Shown one piece after another: positions 41,728 through 50,304 of a stretch of DNA of 64,000 nucleotides. The stretch is from Tsukamurella pseudospumae (GTDB lineage: Bacteria > Actinomycetota > Actinomycetes > Mycobacteriales > Mycobacteriaceae). Each line of letters opens with the position of its first letter. Position 1 is the first letter of the stretch. The notes beneath the pieces are model-generated. The model was not told where the DNA came from. It did no database searches and saw only the letters and a program-made list of their open reading frames with translations. The stretch is taken from the NCBI RefSeq assembly GCF_001575205.1, contig NZ_LSRE01000011.1, positions 45,568-109,567 on the forward strand. The letters are read 5' to 3'. The position numbers and the translations under genes were made by a program.

Positions 41728-42896
41728 GACGGCGCCGCCCGGTACGTGTCGGCGGCCTGCTCCGGGTTGGCGATCGCCTGGCGCTCCCGGATCCGCTGCG
41801 CGACCTGCTCGATGGTCAGTGCACCGATCACCTTGCCGCGCTGAGTGACCAGCACGCCGCCCTGGCTCGCGGCCAGCATGACGTCGAGCGCGTCCGCGAG
41901 CGTCGCGGTGCGCTCGGCGACGGGCAGCCGCTGATCGACGTAGGTCGACACCTCGGGTTTGCTGAGCACCTCGGTCACGGAGGGCCACGCGCGGGGCCGG
42001 TCGCCGTCATCGACCACCACCACCCAGCTCAGGCCGGCCTCCCGGGCCCGGGCGGCGACCTCCTCGGACCGGTCGCCGGGGCGGGCGAGCACCACGGGCG
42101 CGCTGGGGATCTCGCTGACCGAGGTCAGTGAGAGGTGCTTGAGAGTCGCGCCCGAGCCGACGAACTCCCGGACGAAGTCGTTCGCGGGCGCCGTGAGGAT
42201 CTCCTCGGGCGTGCCGAACTGCTCCACCTGGCCGCCCTCCGAGAGGATCAGCACCCGATCGCCCAGCTTGATGGCCTCGTCCACGTCGTGGGTGACGATC
42301 ACAACCGTCTTGTGCAGCTCCTCCTGAATCGCGAGCAGCTGGTCCTGCAGGCGCACGCGGGTGATGGGATCGACGGCGCCGAAGGGCTCGTCCATGAGCA
42401 GCACCGGCGGGTCGGCCGCCAGCGCACGAGCCACGCCCACGCGCTGCTGCTGCCCGCCGGACATCTCCTTCGGGAACCTTCCGCGGAACTCCGCCGGGTC
42501 GAGGCCGACGAGCTCGAGCAGCTCGGTCACGCGGGCCCGGGTGCGGGCCTTGTCCCAGCCCAGCAGGCCGGGCACCGCTGCCACGTTCTTCTCCACCGTC
42601 CAGTGCGGGAACAACCCGCCGGCCTGGACGACGTAACCGATGCCCTGGCGCAGCGCGTCGGCGTCCGCCTTGGTCACGTCCGTGCCGCCGATGAGCACCC
42701 GCCCCGAGGTGGGCTCGATCAGCCGGTTGATCATCTTGAGCGTGGTGGTCTTCCCACAGCCCGAGGGCCCGACGATGGCCACCGTCTCCCCCGCCTCGAT
42801 GGCGATGGACAGCTCCTTCACCGCCGGCCTGTCCTGCCCGCGGTAGCGCTTGATCACCTTCTCCAGCTCGATCGATACGCCCGTCGTCTGACTCAT
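41724..42896 (-). CDS. Osmoprotectant ABC transporter ATPase with CBS domains (ProV/OpuCA type)
   Basis: 390 residues. ABC domain (about 8-240): Walker A GPSGCGKT, signature SGGQQQR, Walker B VLLMDEPFGAVD, His switch THDVDEA. The C-terminal 130 residues form a CBS pair, which in OpuA-type systems senses ionic strength or c-di-AMP. It energises uptake of quaternary amines. Overlaps at both ends show one operon. The CBS pair favours the glycine betaine/choline class over other ABC importers. Confidence 0.9.
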   Translation of the reverse strand: MSQTTGVSIELEKVIKRYRGQDRPAVKELSIAIEAGETVAIVGPSGCGKTTTLKMINRLIEPTSGRVLIGGTDVTKADADALRQGIGYVVQAGGLFPHWTVEKNVAAVPGLLGWDKARTRARVTELLELVGLDPAEFRGRFPKEMSGGQQQRVGVARALAADPPVLLMDEPFGAVDPITRVRLQDQLLAIQEELHKTVVIVTHDVDEAIKLGDRVLILSEGGQVEQFGTPEEILTAPANDFVREFVGSGATLKHLSLTSVSEIPSAPVVLARPGDRSEEVAARAREAGLSWVVVVDDGDRPRAWPSVTEVLSKPEVSTYVDQRLPVAERTATLADALDVMLAASQGGVLVTQRGKVIGALTIEQVAQRIRERQAIANPEQAADTYRAAPS

Positions 42897-43537
42897 CGCA
42901 GTCCCTTCGAGACGGTGAAGCGGCCCAAGAGGACCAGCAGGCCGTCGAGTACGAGCGCGACGGCCACCACGAGAACGGTGCCCACCAACGCGGATTCGAG
43001 GGCACCCGCGCCGCCGAGGCGGGCGAGGCCGGAGAAGATCAGGGAACCGAGACCTGGCCCCAGGACGTACGCGACCACGGTCGCGACACCGACGACGAGC
43101 TGGGTGCTCACCCGGATCCCGGTGAGGATGACCGGCCACGCGTTCGGCAGCTCGACGGTGGCGAGCACCCGCCAGCGCGACATCCCCAGTCCGCGCGCCG
43201 CTTCCACGAGCGCCGCCGGAACCGCCTGCAGGCCGACGATGGCGCTGGTCAGGATGGGCAGCGTGGCGTAGAACACGAGCATCGTCACGGACGGCGTGAC
43301 GCCCAGCCCGAACACGATGAGCAGCAGGGCGAGGAGGGCCAGCGAGGGCACCGTCATCCCGACGGAGGCGATGGCGGTCGCGAACGCCGCCCCCGCCCGC
43401 GACCGGTACACCAGGGCCGCGACCACCAGCGCGATGACGACGCCCACCAGCACGCACTGGATCACCAGCGAGGCGTGTTGGTACGTGAGGAAGGCCAGCT
43501 GACCCCCACGTCCGTCGAGGAATCTTCGGAGGTCCAC
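42893..43537 (-). CDS. Osmoprotectant ABC transporter permease (first gene of operon)
   Basis: 214 residues, five to six transmembrane helices, with the EAA-type motif EAARGLGMSRWRVLATVELPNAWPVIL. It is the short OpuCB/CD-type permease and first gene of the operon. The start is GTG at 43537. Upstream 200 bp are shared with the divergent helR gene; TATAAG-like sequences on the minus strand near 43661 may serve as its -10. Confidence 0.87.
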   Translation of the reverse strand: MDLRRFLDGRGGQLAFLTYQHASLVIQCVLVGVVIALVVAALVYRSRAGAAFATAIASVGMTVPSLALLALLLIVFGLGVTPSVTMLVFYATLPILTSAIVGLQAVPAALVEAARGLGMSRWRVLATVELPNAWPVILTGIRVSTQLVVGVATVVAYVLGPGLGSLIFSGLARLGGAGALESALVGTVLVVAVALVLDGLLVLLGRFTVSKGLR

Positions 43538-43674
43538 GGATCGAACCTACAGTCGTTACCGGGTTTGCGCGCGGTTCGCGTCAGAGTGCGTGAAAGGCGG
43601 AGACCGGCATCGACCCCGCCGGGCACACGTGTGGCGCCCGAATCTCTTTCCCTCTTCAACTTATAACGCACCCC

Positions 43675-43694
43675 GGGGCTTGCCGCAAGGCCCC
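43675..43694. promoter_or_regulatory. Rifamycin-associated element (RAE)-like inverted repeat
   Basis: GGGGCTTGCCGCAAGGCCCC matches the reported RAE inverted repeat (GGGGCTTGC-N-GCAAGGCCC pattern) upstream of rifamycin-inducible genes. It lies 52 nt before the helR ATG, directly after a -10-like TATAAC (43662-43667). Confidence 0.82.
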
Positions 43695-43746
43695 GGTGCT
43701 GGCGCATACTCGCTGGCCGGATCCGATTCTTCAGCGAGGTGGGTGC

Positions 43747-45945
43747 ATGTCCGAATACGAGAACGAGCTGGCATCGGAACGCGAGTACGTGGCGGGGTTG
43801 TACGGACGGTTGGACGCGGAGCGCGCCCGGGCGGGTCGACGGTACGCCGACGCGTTGCGCGATCACGAGGGCCGGGCGGTGGACCGGGAGGGCGACGTGA
43901 TGACCTCGGCGCGCGAGGTGCGGCGCCTGGGCGTCGCCGAGGAGGGGCTCGCCTTCGGGCGACTCGACGGGGACCCGCGGGCCGACGGCACCGTCGAGAA
44001 GCGGTACGTGGGCCGGCTCGGCCTGTCCGACCCCGACGACGACGAGCGGGATCTGCTGCTCGACTGGCGGGCCCCGGCGTCGCGGGCCTTCTACACCGCC
44101 ACCGGCGCGCACCCCGAGGGCGTGCACCGGCGGCGGCAGTTCGTCAGCCGCGGGCGGGAACTGATGGAGTTCACCGACGAGATGCTGGGGCGGCCGGGTG
44201 CGGACGCGCGCGGCGATGCGGCGCTCCTGGCGGCCGTGAACGCGCCGCGCGGCGAGGGGATGCGCGACATCGTCGCGACCATCCAGGCCGATCAGGACCG
44301 GATCATCCGCTCCGACGATCCGGGCGTGACGGTGATCGAGGGCGGCCCGGGCACGGGCAAGACGGTGGTCGCGCTGCACCGCGTCGCCTACCTGCTGTAC
44401 ACGCAGCGAGCGCGGTTCGAGCGGCACGGCGTGCTGGTGGTGGGCCCGAACACGTCCTTCCTGCAGCACATCAGCCGGGTGCTGCCCTCGCTCGGCGAGT
44501 CCGATGTCGTCTTCGCGACGCCGGGCACGCTGTACCCGGGCGTCACCGCCCGCCGCGAGGACACGCCCGCCGTCGCGCGGATCAAGGGCGCAGCGGCCAT
44601 GGCCGACGTGCTCGCCGCGGCGGTGGCGGACCGTCGGACCCTGCCGGAGGCGCCCGTGTCCATCGGGCTCGGCGACGCCACGGTGCGGATCGAGGCCGAC
44701 GTGGTCGGCTGGGCCCGCGACGAGGCCCGGGACAGCGGCCAGCCGCACAACCAGGCGCGCACCGTCTTCCTCGACGTTCTGACCTGGGCGATCACCGAAC
44801 GAGCGCTGGGACGGATCGGGCAGCAGTGGCTGCGCCGCGAGGACACCCGGGCGTGGGAGGAGATGCGCGGCAGCATGCTCGCCGACCTCGCCGTGGACGG
44901 GACCTTCCGGCGCACCGTCGAGCAGCTCTGGCCCGTGCTCTCCCCCGAGGCCCTGCTCGCGGACCTGCTGAGCTCACCGGAGCGGCTGGCCGCGGCGGGC
45001 GCGGACCGGTCGTTGCTCCGGTCCGACGGTGCCGCCTGGACCGTCTCGGACGTGCCCTTGCTGGACGAGCTCGCCGAACTGCTCGGCCCGCACGAGGCGA
45101 CGGACGACGCGGCGGCGGCCGAACGACGCAGGGAGCAGGCGGAGTTCGCGGAGGGCGTGCTGGATTCGCTGGTCTCCCGGTCGGATTCGATGGACGACGA
45201 GGACCACCTCTTCGCCACCGACCTGCTGTACGCGGACGACCTCGCGGATCGGTTCGACGAGCGGGACACTCGTGACCTGGTGGAACGCGCCGCGGCGGAC
45301 CGCACCTGGGTGTACCGGCACGTGGTGGTCGACGAGGCGCAGGAGCTCTCGGCGATGGACTGGCGGGCGCTGATGCGCCGCTGCCCGTCCCATTCGTTCA
45401 CGGTGGTCGGCGACCTCACGCAGCGCAGCGCGCCGGCGGGGGCGCGGTCGTGGGGCGAGATGCTCGACCCGTTCGTCGCCGAGCGTTGGGCCTACACCGC
45501 GCTCACGGTGAACTACCGCACCCCGGCGGAGATCATGGGCGTCGCGGCGGGGGTTCTCGCCGAGTTCGCACCCGGTGTCGTACCGTCGGAATCGGTGCGC
45601 GCCTCGGGAGTACGTCCATGGGCCCGACAGGTGGACGAGCAGCAGCTGCCCGGCGCCATCGCGGACTTCGTCCGCGAGGAGGCGGACCGGGAAGGCACGT
45701 CCGTCGTCATCGGGCCCGACGGTACGCCGGGCGCCGTCCCGCCGGCGCAGACGAAGGGGCTCGAGTTCGACGCGGTGCTGGTGGTCGATCCCGAACTGAT
45801 CCTCGCCGACGGTGAGCGCGGCGCGGCCGAGCTGTACGTGGCACTGACTCGGGCGACGCAGCGGCTCGGCGTGCTGCACCGCGCGCCTCTGCCGGCGTGC
45901 CTGTCCGGGCTGGTTCCGATCGAGGCGCGCACGGCCACCGCGTGA
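43747..45945 (+). CDS. helR: HelR, RNA polymerase-protecting/recycling ATPase (rifamycin tolerance)
   Basis: 732-residue UvrD-like SF1 helicase of the HelD/HelR group. Walker A GGPGTGKT is at residues 199-206 and the Walker B VVDEAQE centres on D529/E530; VNYRTPAEI and YVALTRATQRLG are later helicase motifs. An N-terminal coiled coil (about 1-60) is typical of the arm that enters RNA polymerase. HelR displaces rifamycins from RNA polymerase in Streptomyces and M. abscessus. The RAE-like repeat upstream supports the name and predicts induction by rifamycins. GAGGTGG precedes the ATG. Confidence 0.88.
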   Translation: MSEYENELASEREYVAGLYGRLDAERARAGRRYADALRDHEGRAVDREGDVMTSAREVRRLGVAEEGLAFGRLDGDPRADGTVEKRYVGRLGLSDPDDDERDLLLDWRAPASRAFYTATGAHPEGVHRRRQFVSRGRELMEFTDEMLGRPGADARGDAALLAAVNAPRGEGMRDIVATIQADQDRIIRSDDPGVTVIEGGPGTGKTVVALHRVAYLLYTQRARFERHGVLVVGPNTSFLQHISRVLPSLGESDVVFATPGTLYPGVTARREDTPAVARIKGAAAMADVLAAAVADRRTLPEAPVSIGLGDATVRIEADVVGWARDEARDSGQPHNQARTVFLDVLTWAITERALGRIGQQWLRREDTRAWEEMRGSMLADLAVDGTFRRTVEQLWPVLSPEALLADLLSSPERLAAAGADRSLLRSDGAAWTVSDVPLLDELAELLGPHEATDDAAAAERRREQAEFAEGVLDSLVSRSDSMDDEDHLFATDLLYADDLADRFDERDTRDLVERAAADRTWVYRHVVVDEAQELSAMDWRALMRRCPSHSFTVVGDLTQRSAPAGARSWGEMLDPFVAERWAYTALTVNYRTPAEIMGVAAGVLAEFAPGVVPSESVRASGVRPWARQVDEQQLPGAIADFVREEADREGTSVVIGPDGTPGAVPPAQTKGLEFDAVLVVDPELILADGERGAAELYVALTRATQRLGVLHRAPLPACLSGLVPIEARTATA

Positions 45946-45961
45946 TCCGCGCGCGGCGTGC

Positions 45962-46588
45962 TCAGCCGCCCTTGATCCAGTCCAGCGCGATGGCGACGAC
46001 GGCAGCGTTGAAGAAGAAGCTGAGCACGCTGTGCGCGATCACGAGCCGGCGCGTGGACCGCTTGGTGACCGTGACATCGGAGACCGCGAAGGAGGTCCCG
46101 ATGGTGATCGAGAAGTACACGAACTCGGTGATCTGCGGGTGCTCGCAGTCGGGGAACACCAGGCCTGGGTCGCCCGCGAAGTAGTCGCGGGCGTAGATCT
46201 GTGCGAACGCGGTGTGCAGCAACATCCACGACAGGAGGACGGTGGCGGCCGCGACCGGCTGCAACAGGGAGTCGGGGTCCTCGCCGCGGGTGGCGATCAT
46301 GAGGAGGCCGCCGACGAGTCCCGAGCCGCTGACCACCAACGCGAACAGGGTGGTCTGCCAGCGCGGCGCGAGGAGCTCCGCCGGCACCGACGCATCGTCG
46401 GGAATGCGACGGCGCAGCAGCAGCGAACCGGCCGCGATGTACGCGACCGCCGCCGCGTCCCAGACCAGGAGCAGCCACACGGCGGACCGTCCGAAGAACA
46501 CCACCACGACCAGCCACACGATGCCCAGCAGGGTGAGCACCACCTCGAGCAGCGGAACCAGGACCGAACGGCGCATGGTGATCAGCAT
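45962..46588 (-). CDS. DUF1345 membrane protein
   Basis: 208 residues with five or six hydrophobic segments; HPQITEFVYFSITIGTSFAVSDVTVTKRSTR in the C-terminal half is the DUF1345 signature. Integral membrane protein of unknown function, sometimes compared with ion-channel pores. It converges on helR with 16 nt between stops. The start could be 46588 or the ATG four codons later; neither has a good ribosome-binding site. Confidence 0.78.
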   Translation of the reverse strand: MLITMRRSVLVPLLEVVLTLLGIVWLVVVVFFGRSAVWLLLVWDAAAVAYIAAGSLLLRRRIPDDASVPAELLAPRWQTTLFALVVSGSGLVGGLLMIATRGEDPDSLLQPVAAATVLLSWMLLHTAFAQIYARDYFAGDPGLVFPDCEHPQITEFVYFSITIGTSFAVSDVTVTKRSTRRLVIAHSVLSFFFNAAVVAIALDWIKGG

Positions 46589-46677
46589 TTCACGCGGCGG
46601 CCGCAGACGGCCCGTGCCGCGCGGACGGGCGTGCGCGGCCCGCGGCGCACCGTCGGCGATGCGTGCGCGCGAGGGGG

Positions 46678-47598
46678 TTACGCGGCGGGGGTGGGACGCG
46701 TGGAGTCGGTGCGGTGCACGGGGCAGCCGGGCGCGAAGGTTCCCATCGTCTCGGTCCGGAAACCGCGGGGGTAGCTGCGGATCCGATGATTGTCGCGGAC
46801 GAGGGCCGGCTTCCGGCGCGAGGGCAGGACGGCGAGCAGGCGGCCGCGGGCCTTCATCGCACCGACGGACAGCCGCCGGACGAGCGGGCTCGGGACGCGG
46901 TACCGGAAGGCGTGCAACAGGGGTTCGTCCATGAGGCCGCGGCTGAACAGCTCGACGGCGCGGCGCGCGGGCTTCGGGTAGAAGGTGGTCATCAGCTCGA
47001 GGGTGGAGTCCGCGACACGCCGCGCCCCGGGGTCGAACGCGAAGTGCTCCGCCTCGTACGCGTCGAGGAGGTCGGCGAACCCGTCGTACGTCGCGGGGAT
47101 GTCCGGGATCGCCATGTGCTTGCCGAGAGCCTGGTAGTAGCGGACCGTCGCCCGGATCTCGTCGGGCGTGAGATCGCGCCAGCCGTAGTCCGCGATCCAC
47201 CGCACCGGGACCACGACGAACGTGGCCAGGACGTAGCGCATGTCGTCGTCGGTGATGTCGTACATCTTGTGCATCTGGTTGATCCGGCGGATCGCTGATC
47301 TGCCCTCGGCGCTGCCGAATCCGTGCATGAGCGGCTCGTCGAGGAGGAGCGCCGTGTCGTCGTACCGCTTCTGGACGCGCTGCGTGAACTCGCCGGTGCG
47401 GTCCAGGAGGTTGCCGATGCTGGGCACGGCGTAGGTGCGGAACAGCGCGAAGCTCAGCGCCTGGGTGATGTCCCAGGGGAAGTCGAAGGTCGCAAGATTC
47501 CGGGCGATCAGCTCGAAGTCGGTCTCGGGGTCCAGATCGCTATTGCGGTCGATCTTCCAGCGCCGGGAGCGCAACGAGCGGGCTGATTGTGACTGCAT
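46678..47598 (-). CDS. MpaB-family (DUF2236) oxygenase
   Basis: 306 residues of the DUF2236/latex-clearing-protein-like MpaB oxygenase family, thought to be haem-dependent. Conserved helical core with GSAEGRSAIRRINQMHKMYDI (about 97-117) and FVVVPVRWIADYGWR. No signal peptide. GAGGAG lies before the ATG at 47598. A TetR gene is divergent, and an operator-like palindrome sits in the 71-bp gap, so it is most likely repressed by that regulator. Substrate unknown. Confidence 0.82.
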   Translation of the reverse strand: MQSQSARSLRSRRWKIDRNSDLDPETDFELIARNLATFDFPWDITQALSFALFRTYAVPSIGNLLDRTGEFTQRVQKRYDDTALLLDEPLMHGFGSAEGRSAIRRINQMHKMYDITDDDMRYVLATFVVVPVRWIADYGWRDLTPDEIRATVRYYQALGKHMAIPDIPATYDGFADLLDAYEAEHFAFDPGARRVADSTLELMTTFYPKPARRAVELFSRGLMDEPLLHAFRYRVPSPLVRRLSVGAMKARGRLLAVLPSRRKPALVRDNHRIRSYPRGFRTETMGTFAPGCPVHRTDSTRPTPAA

Positions 47599-47628
47599 GT
47601 CGATTCTCCTCGGTGGGCTGACCTCGAC

Positions 47629-47644
47629 TATAAGTCGACTTCTA
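47629..47644. promoter_or_regulatory. Operator-like palindrome between mpaB-like and TetR genes
   Basis: TATAAGTCGACTTCTA contains the perfect core AAGTCGACTT, with seven of eight arm positions paired. It lies in the divergent promoter of an MpaB-type oxygenase and a TetR gene and is the likely binding site of that repressor. Confidence 0.6.
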
Positions 47645-47669
47645 GTAGTGTGCAAGAGGTCACACAACG

Positions 47670-48284
47670 ATGTCCCGGCTGCCGACGTCCGGCACTACCA
47701 TCGCCTGCATGAAGCCCGCCCGCTCGACGCCGTCCCGGTACGCCCAGCTGCGGTTCCTGGATGCGGGGATGACGGTGCTCGCCGACCGCGGGCACGCCGC
47801 ACTCAAGCTCGCCGCCGTGTGCGAGGCGGCCGGCGCCTCGACCGGGAGCTTCTACCACGCCTTCCCCAGCTGGCCCGAGTTCACCTCGGAGCTGATCCGG
47901 TATTGGCGCGACGTGAAGAGCAACCGGATCATCGAAGCCGCCCGCCAGGTCCCGGACGCCGCAGATCGGCTGGTGTCGCTCATCGAGACCGGCATGACAC
48001 TGCCCCACGCAACGGAGGCCGCGATCCGCGTCTGGGCCGCGCACGACCCCGAGGTCGCCCGACACCAGCGCGAGGTGGACGCCGAGCGCCGCGACGTGAT
48101 CGCCGAGACCTACGTCGAGCTGCTCGGCGACGAGGAGCTCGCGCGGCAGTACGCGACGACCGCGATGTACCTGCTCGTGGGCTACGAGAGCGGAACGCTG
48201 CAGTCCCTCGACACGCTCGCCTTCAGCTTCCGCGCGTTCGTCGAGCAGGCCCTCGGCGTCAGCGGGGACGACGCCCCACGCTGA
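47670..48284 (+). CDS. TetR/AcrR family transcriptional regulator
   Basis: 204 residues. The helix-turn-helix spans about 24-70 (LRFLDAGMTVLADRGHAALKL, then VCEAAGASTGSFYHAFPSW), followed by a ligand-binding domain. The ATG at 47670 has AGAGG at a workable distance; an ATG 13 codons later is an alternative start. Divergent from the MpaB-type oxygenase gene, which it probably represses through the intergenic palindrome. Ligand unknown. Confidence 0.85.
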   Translation: MSRLPTSGTTIACMKPARSTPSRYAQLRFLDAGMTVLADRGHAALKLAAVCEAAGASTGSFYHAFPSWPEFTSELIRYWRDVKSNRIIEAARQVPDAADRLVSLIETGMTLPHATEAAIRVWAAHDPEVARHQREVDAERRDVIAETYVELLGDEELARQYATTAMYLLVGYESGTLQSLDTLAFSFRAFVEQALGVSGDDAPR

Positions 48285-48349
48285 TCCCCCGACGGGGTGT
48301 TGGAGTGGGCGGGGCTCCGCCGTTCCGGGCGTGTGGGCGATCAGGAAAC

Positions 48350-48430
48350 CCATGCGTCCGACGCATGGCCGCATCGTTCGAGGTCAAACGCCATATCTAG
48401 GGCGTGAGCCATGCGTTTCGCGCATGGCTC
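48350..48430. repeat. Three consecutive hairpins sharing a CCATGCG stem
   Basis: Hairpin 1: CCATGCGT-CCG-ACGCATGG (48350-48368). Hairpin 2: ACGCC-ATATCTAG-GGCGT (48388-48405). Hairpin 3, directly abutting: GAGCCATGCG-TTTCG-CGCATGGCTC (48406-48430). Stems 1 and 3 share the CCATGCG/CGCATGG core. It may be an interspersed repeat, a bidirectional terminator or a structured RNA. Confidence 0.6.
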
Positions 48431-48490
48431 GCGGGAATCTCGTCGATGGGACCGCGGCAGAGACCGCCGAGCACCGGGTGAGCGGAGCCG

Positions 48491-48530
48491 GCGTGGCGCG
48501 GGGGACGACGGCGTGGCACGGGGGACGACG
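48491..48530. repeat. 20-bp tandem duplication
   Basis: GCGTGGCGCGGGGGACGACG at 48491-48510 is followed at once by a copy with a single G-to-A change at the eighth base (48511-48530). It looks like a recent slippage or duplication event in non-coding DNA. Confidence 0.75.
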
Positions 48531-48585
48531 CGCATGGTGTCCAGCGGTCGTCGGTGGTGATATCGCCGAGGGGGATCGTGGTCGA

Positions 48586-49272
48586 TCAGGGCGACGGGCG
48601 GACCACGAGCGCGTCGAGCAGGGCGAAGACCTGCGCGGTGAGGTCGGCACCGGCCGCCTCGTCGCCGCGAACCCGGCGACGGACCGCACGCTCGAAGGGG
48701 CCGTCGAGCGCGGCGTAGGTGCCGGCCGAATCCAGTAGCGGCGCACCGTCGGACAGCTCCGCGTACCGTCGAACGACCCGCCAGATCATGGCCTCGAGAT
48801 CGCCGTCGATCTCGCGCACGTCGTCGACGAGGGCCGACTCGAACATCGCCTGCGACCGCAGGTCGTACCAGAGCTTGTGAGTGGGCAGGTCGTGCTCCAT
48901 CGTGGCGGCCAGCCGCTCGGCGAATCGGGCCCGAAGCGCGGGCGCATCGTCGTCGGGACGGAGCACGTCGTCGTAGGAGGCGATGCACTCGCTCTTGTAG
49001 AGGTGCACGCAGTGCGCGATGAGCTCGAGCCGATCCGCGAAGTAGTAGTGCAGCACGCCGTGGCTGTACTCGGAGTTCGCCGCGATCTCGCGCAGGCTCG
49101 TCCGGGCGTAGCCGAGTTCCGAGAGCGTCTTGAGGGCCGCGCGGGCCAACTCGTCCCGTTTGGCCGCGACCTTGGTGGCGTGCTTGCTGGCACCCACCGC
49201 AGCGGGGGCGCTCGCGGGCGTGGCAGCACTCGGGGCGCCGAGGACGCTCGGGTTCGCGATCAGATCGGTCAC
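48586..49272 (-). CDS. TetR/AcrR family transcriptional regulator
   Basis: 228 residues. A 30-residue Ala/Pro-rich leader precedes the helix-turn-helix (about 35-85; ARAALKTLSELGYARTSLREIAANSEYSHGVLHYYFADRLEL), then a ligand domain. The GTG at 49272 has GGGGGCGA upstream. It is divergent from the SDR/acyl-CoA ligase operon, whose gap holds paired TTGAC-N-GTC elements. It probably represses that operon until an acyl-CoA or similar ligand appears. Confidence 0.87.
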   Translation of the reverse strand: MTDLIANPSVLGAPSAATPASAPAAVGASKHATKVAAKRDELARAALKTLSELGYARTSLREIAANSEYSHGVLHYYFADRLELIAHCVHLYKSECIASYDDVLRPDDDAPALRARFAERLAATMEHDLPTHKLWYDLRSQAMFESALVDDVREIDGDLEAMIWRVVRRYAELSDGAPLLDSAGTYAALDGPFERAVRRRVRGDEAAGADLTAQVFALLDALVVRPSP

Positions 49273-49362
49273 CTCGCCCCCTTTCGCCGCCGACCCTGTG
49301 CCGACATCACCCCAGGATAACCCCCGTGCCGCGGATCACAGCACGACCCCCGAATCATTCTC

Positions 49363-49400
49363 TTGACGATTGTCCAACATTTTTCTTGACAGTCGTCTAG
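49363..49400. promoter_or_regulatory. Paired TetR operator-like elements
   Basis: TTGACGATTGTCCAA (49363-49377) and TTGACAGTCGTCTAG (49386-49400) are related, roughly dyadic elements starting 23 bp apart, between the TetR gene and the SDR operon. Both also carry -35-like TTGAC. They may be the operator pair and promoter. Confidence 0.5.
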
Positions 49401-49469
49401 ATTCTGATCTGTGACGGGCGCGCCACAGAGCGTCCCGCACTCCGTTCCACCTCGAGCAAAGGAGTAGTC

Positions 49470-50264
49470 GTGAGCGCATTCGATCTGACCGGACGGCGGG
49501 TCCTGGTCACCGGCGGGGCCCAGGGGCTCGGCGAGGGCATGGCGCGGGCACTGGCCGCGGCCGGGGCATCGGTGGTGATCGGTGACCTGCAGACGGAGCG
49601 AGCTGCCTCCGTCGCTGCCGAACTCGGGGCCGGCCACGGCTCGGTCCACCTCGACGTCACGTCGGAGGACAGCTGGTCCGCCGCCGTCGACGCGACCGTC
49701 ACGCAGCTCGGCGGCCTCGACGTGCTGGTCAACAACGCCGGCGTCGAGATCACGGGCCTGCTCACGGAGATCTCGGTCGACGACGTGCGTCGCCAGCTCG
49801 ACGTGAACGTGCTCGGCACGGCGCTCGGCCTCAAGCACGGACTGCGGGCGATGCGCCCGGGCGGCGCCACGGGTGCCGGCGGCGCCATCGTCAACGTCGC
49901 ATCCGTCGCCGCGACCATCGCCTTCCCCGGCATCGCCATCTACTCGGCCACCAAGTCCGCGATCGACCGCATGACGCGGGTGGCCGCGATGGAGTCCGGG
50001 AAGCTCGGCTACGGGGTGCGCGTCAACTGCATCTACCCCGGCCTCGTCCCCACCGAGATGGGCACCGGGCTGGCCGTCGACATGGCGAAGATCGGGCTGT
50101 TCGAATCGCCGGAGCAGGCGGTCGAGGCCGTCGTGGGCCTCACCCCCAGCGGCCGCCTCGGCGAGGTCCGGGACATGGCCGACGGCGTCGTCTTCCTCGC
50201 CTCCGACGCGGCCCGATTCGTCAACGGCGCGGGCCTCCCCGTCGACGGCGGCATGGGCATGTGA
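49470..50264 (+). CDS. Short-chain dehydrogenase/reductase
   Basis: 264 residues, classical SDR. Motifs: TGGAQGLGEG (cofactor loop, about 14-23), NNAG near 89, Ser in NVASVAA and YSATK. A C-terminal VNGAGLPVDGGMGM is typical of hydroxysteroid or 3-oxoacyl reductases. AAGGAG precedes the GTG. First gene of a three-gene operon with a saccharopine-dehydrogenase-like protein and an acyl-CoA ligase; oxidation of a secondary alcohol in a cyclic or branched substrate is inferred. Confidence 0.87.
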   Translation: MSAFDLTGRRVLVTGGAQGLGEGMARALAAAGASVVIGDLQTERAASVAAELGAGHGSVHLDVTSEDSWSAAVDATVTQLGGLDVLVNNAGVEITGLLTEISVDDVRRQLDVNVLGTALGLKHGLRAMRPGGATGAGGAIVNVASVAATIAFPGIAIYSATKSAIDRMTRVAAMESGKLGYGVRVNCIYPGLVPTEMGTGLAVDMAKIGLFESPEQAVEAVVGLTPSGRLGEVRDMADGVVFLASDAARFVNGAGLPVDGGMGM

Positions 50265-50304
50265 CCCGTCCAATCCTTCGAAACCGAACCTGACTAGGAG
50301 AATC

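Larger units (their letters stand above)
48285..48585. other. Gene-free stretch with hairpins and a tandem duplication
   Basis: Between two convergent TetR genes. No coding signal is convincing. It holds three hairpins (48350-48430) and a 20-bp tandem duplication (48491-48530), described separately. Confidence 0.6.

Noticed and set aside
43675..43694. The GGGGCTTGCCGCAAGGCCCC repeat as a rho-independent terminator
   Set aside because: It lies between divergent genes, directly after a -10-like hexamer, has no T-tract, and matches the RAE pattern upstream of helR.
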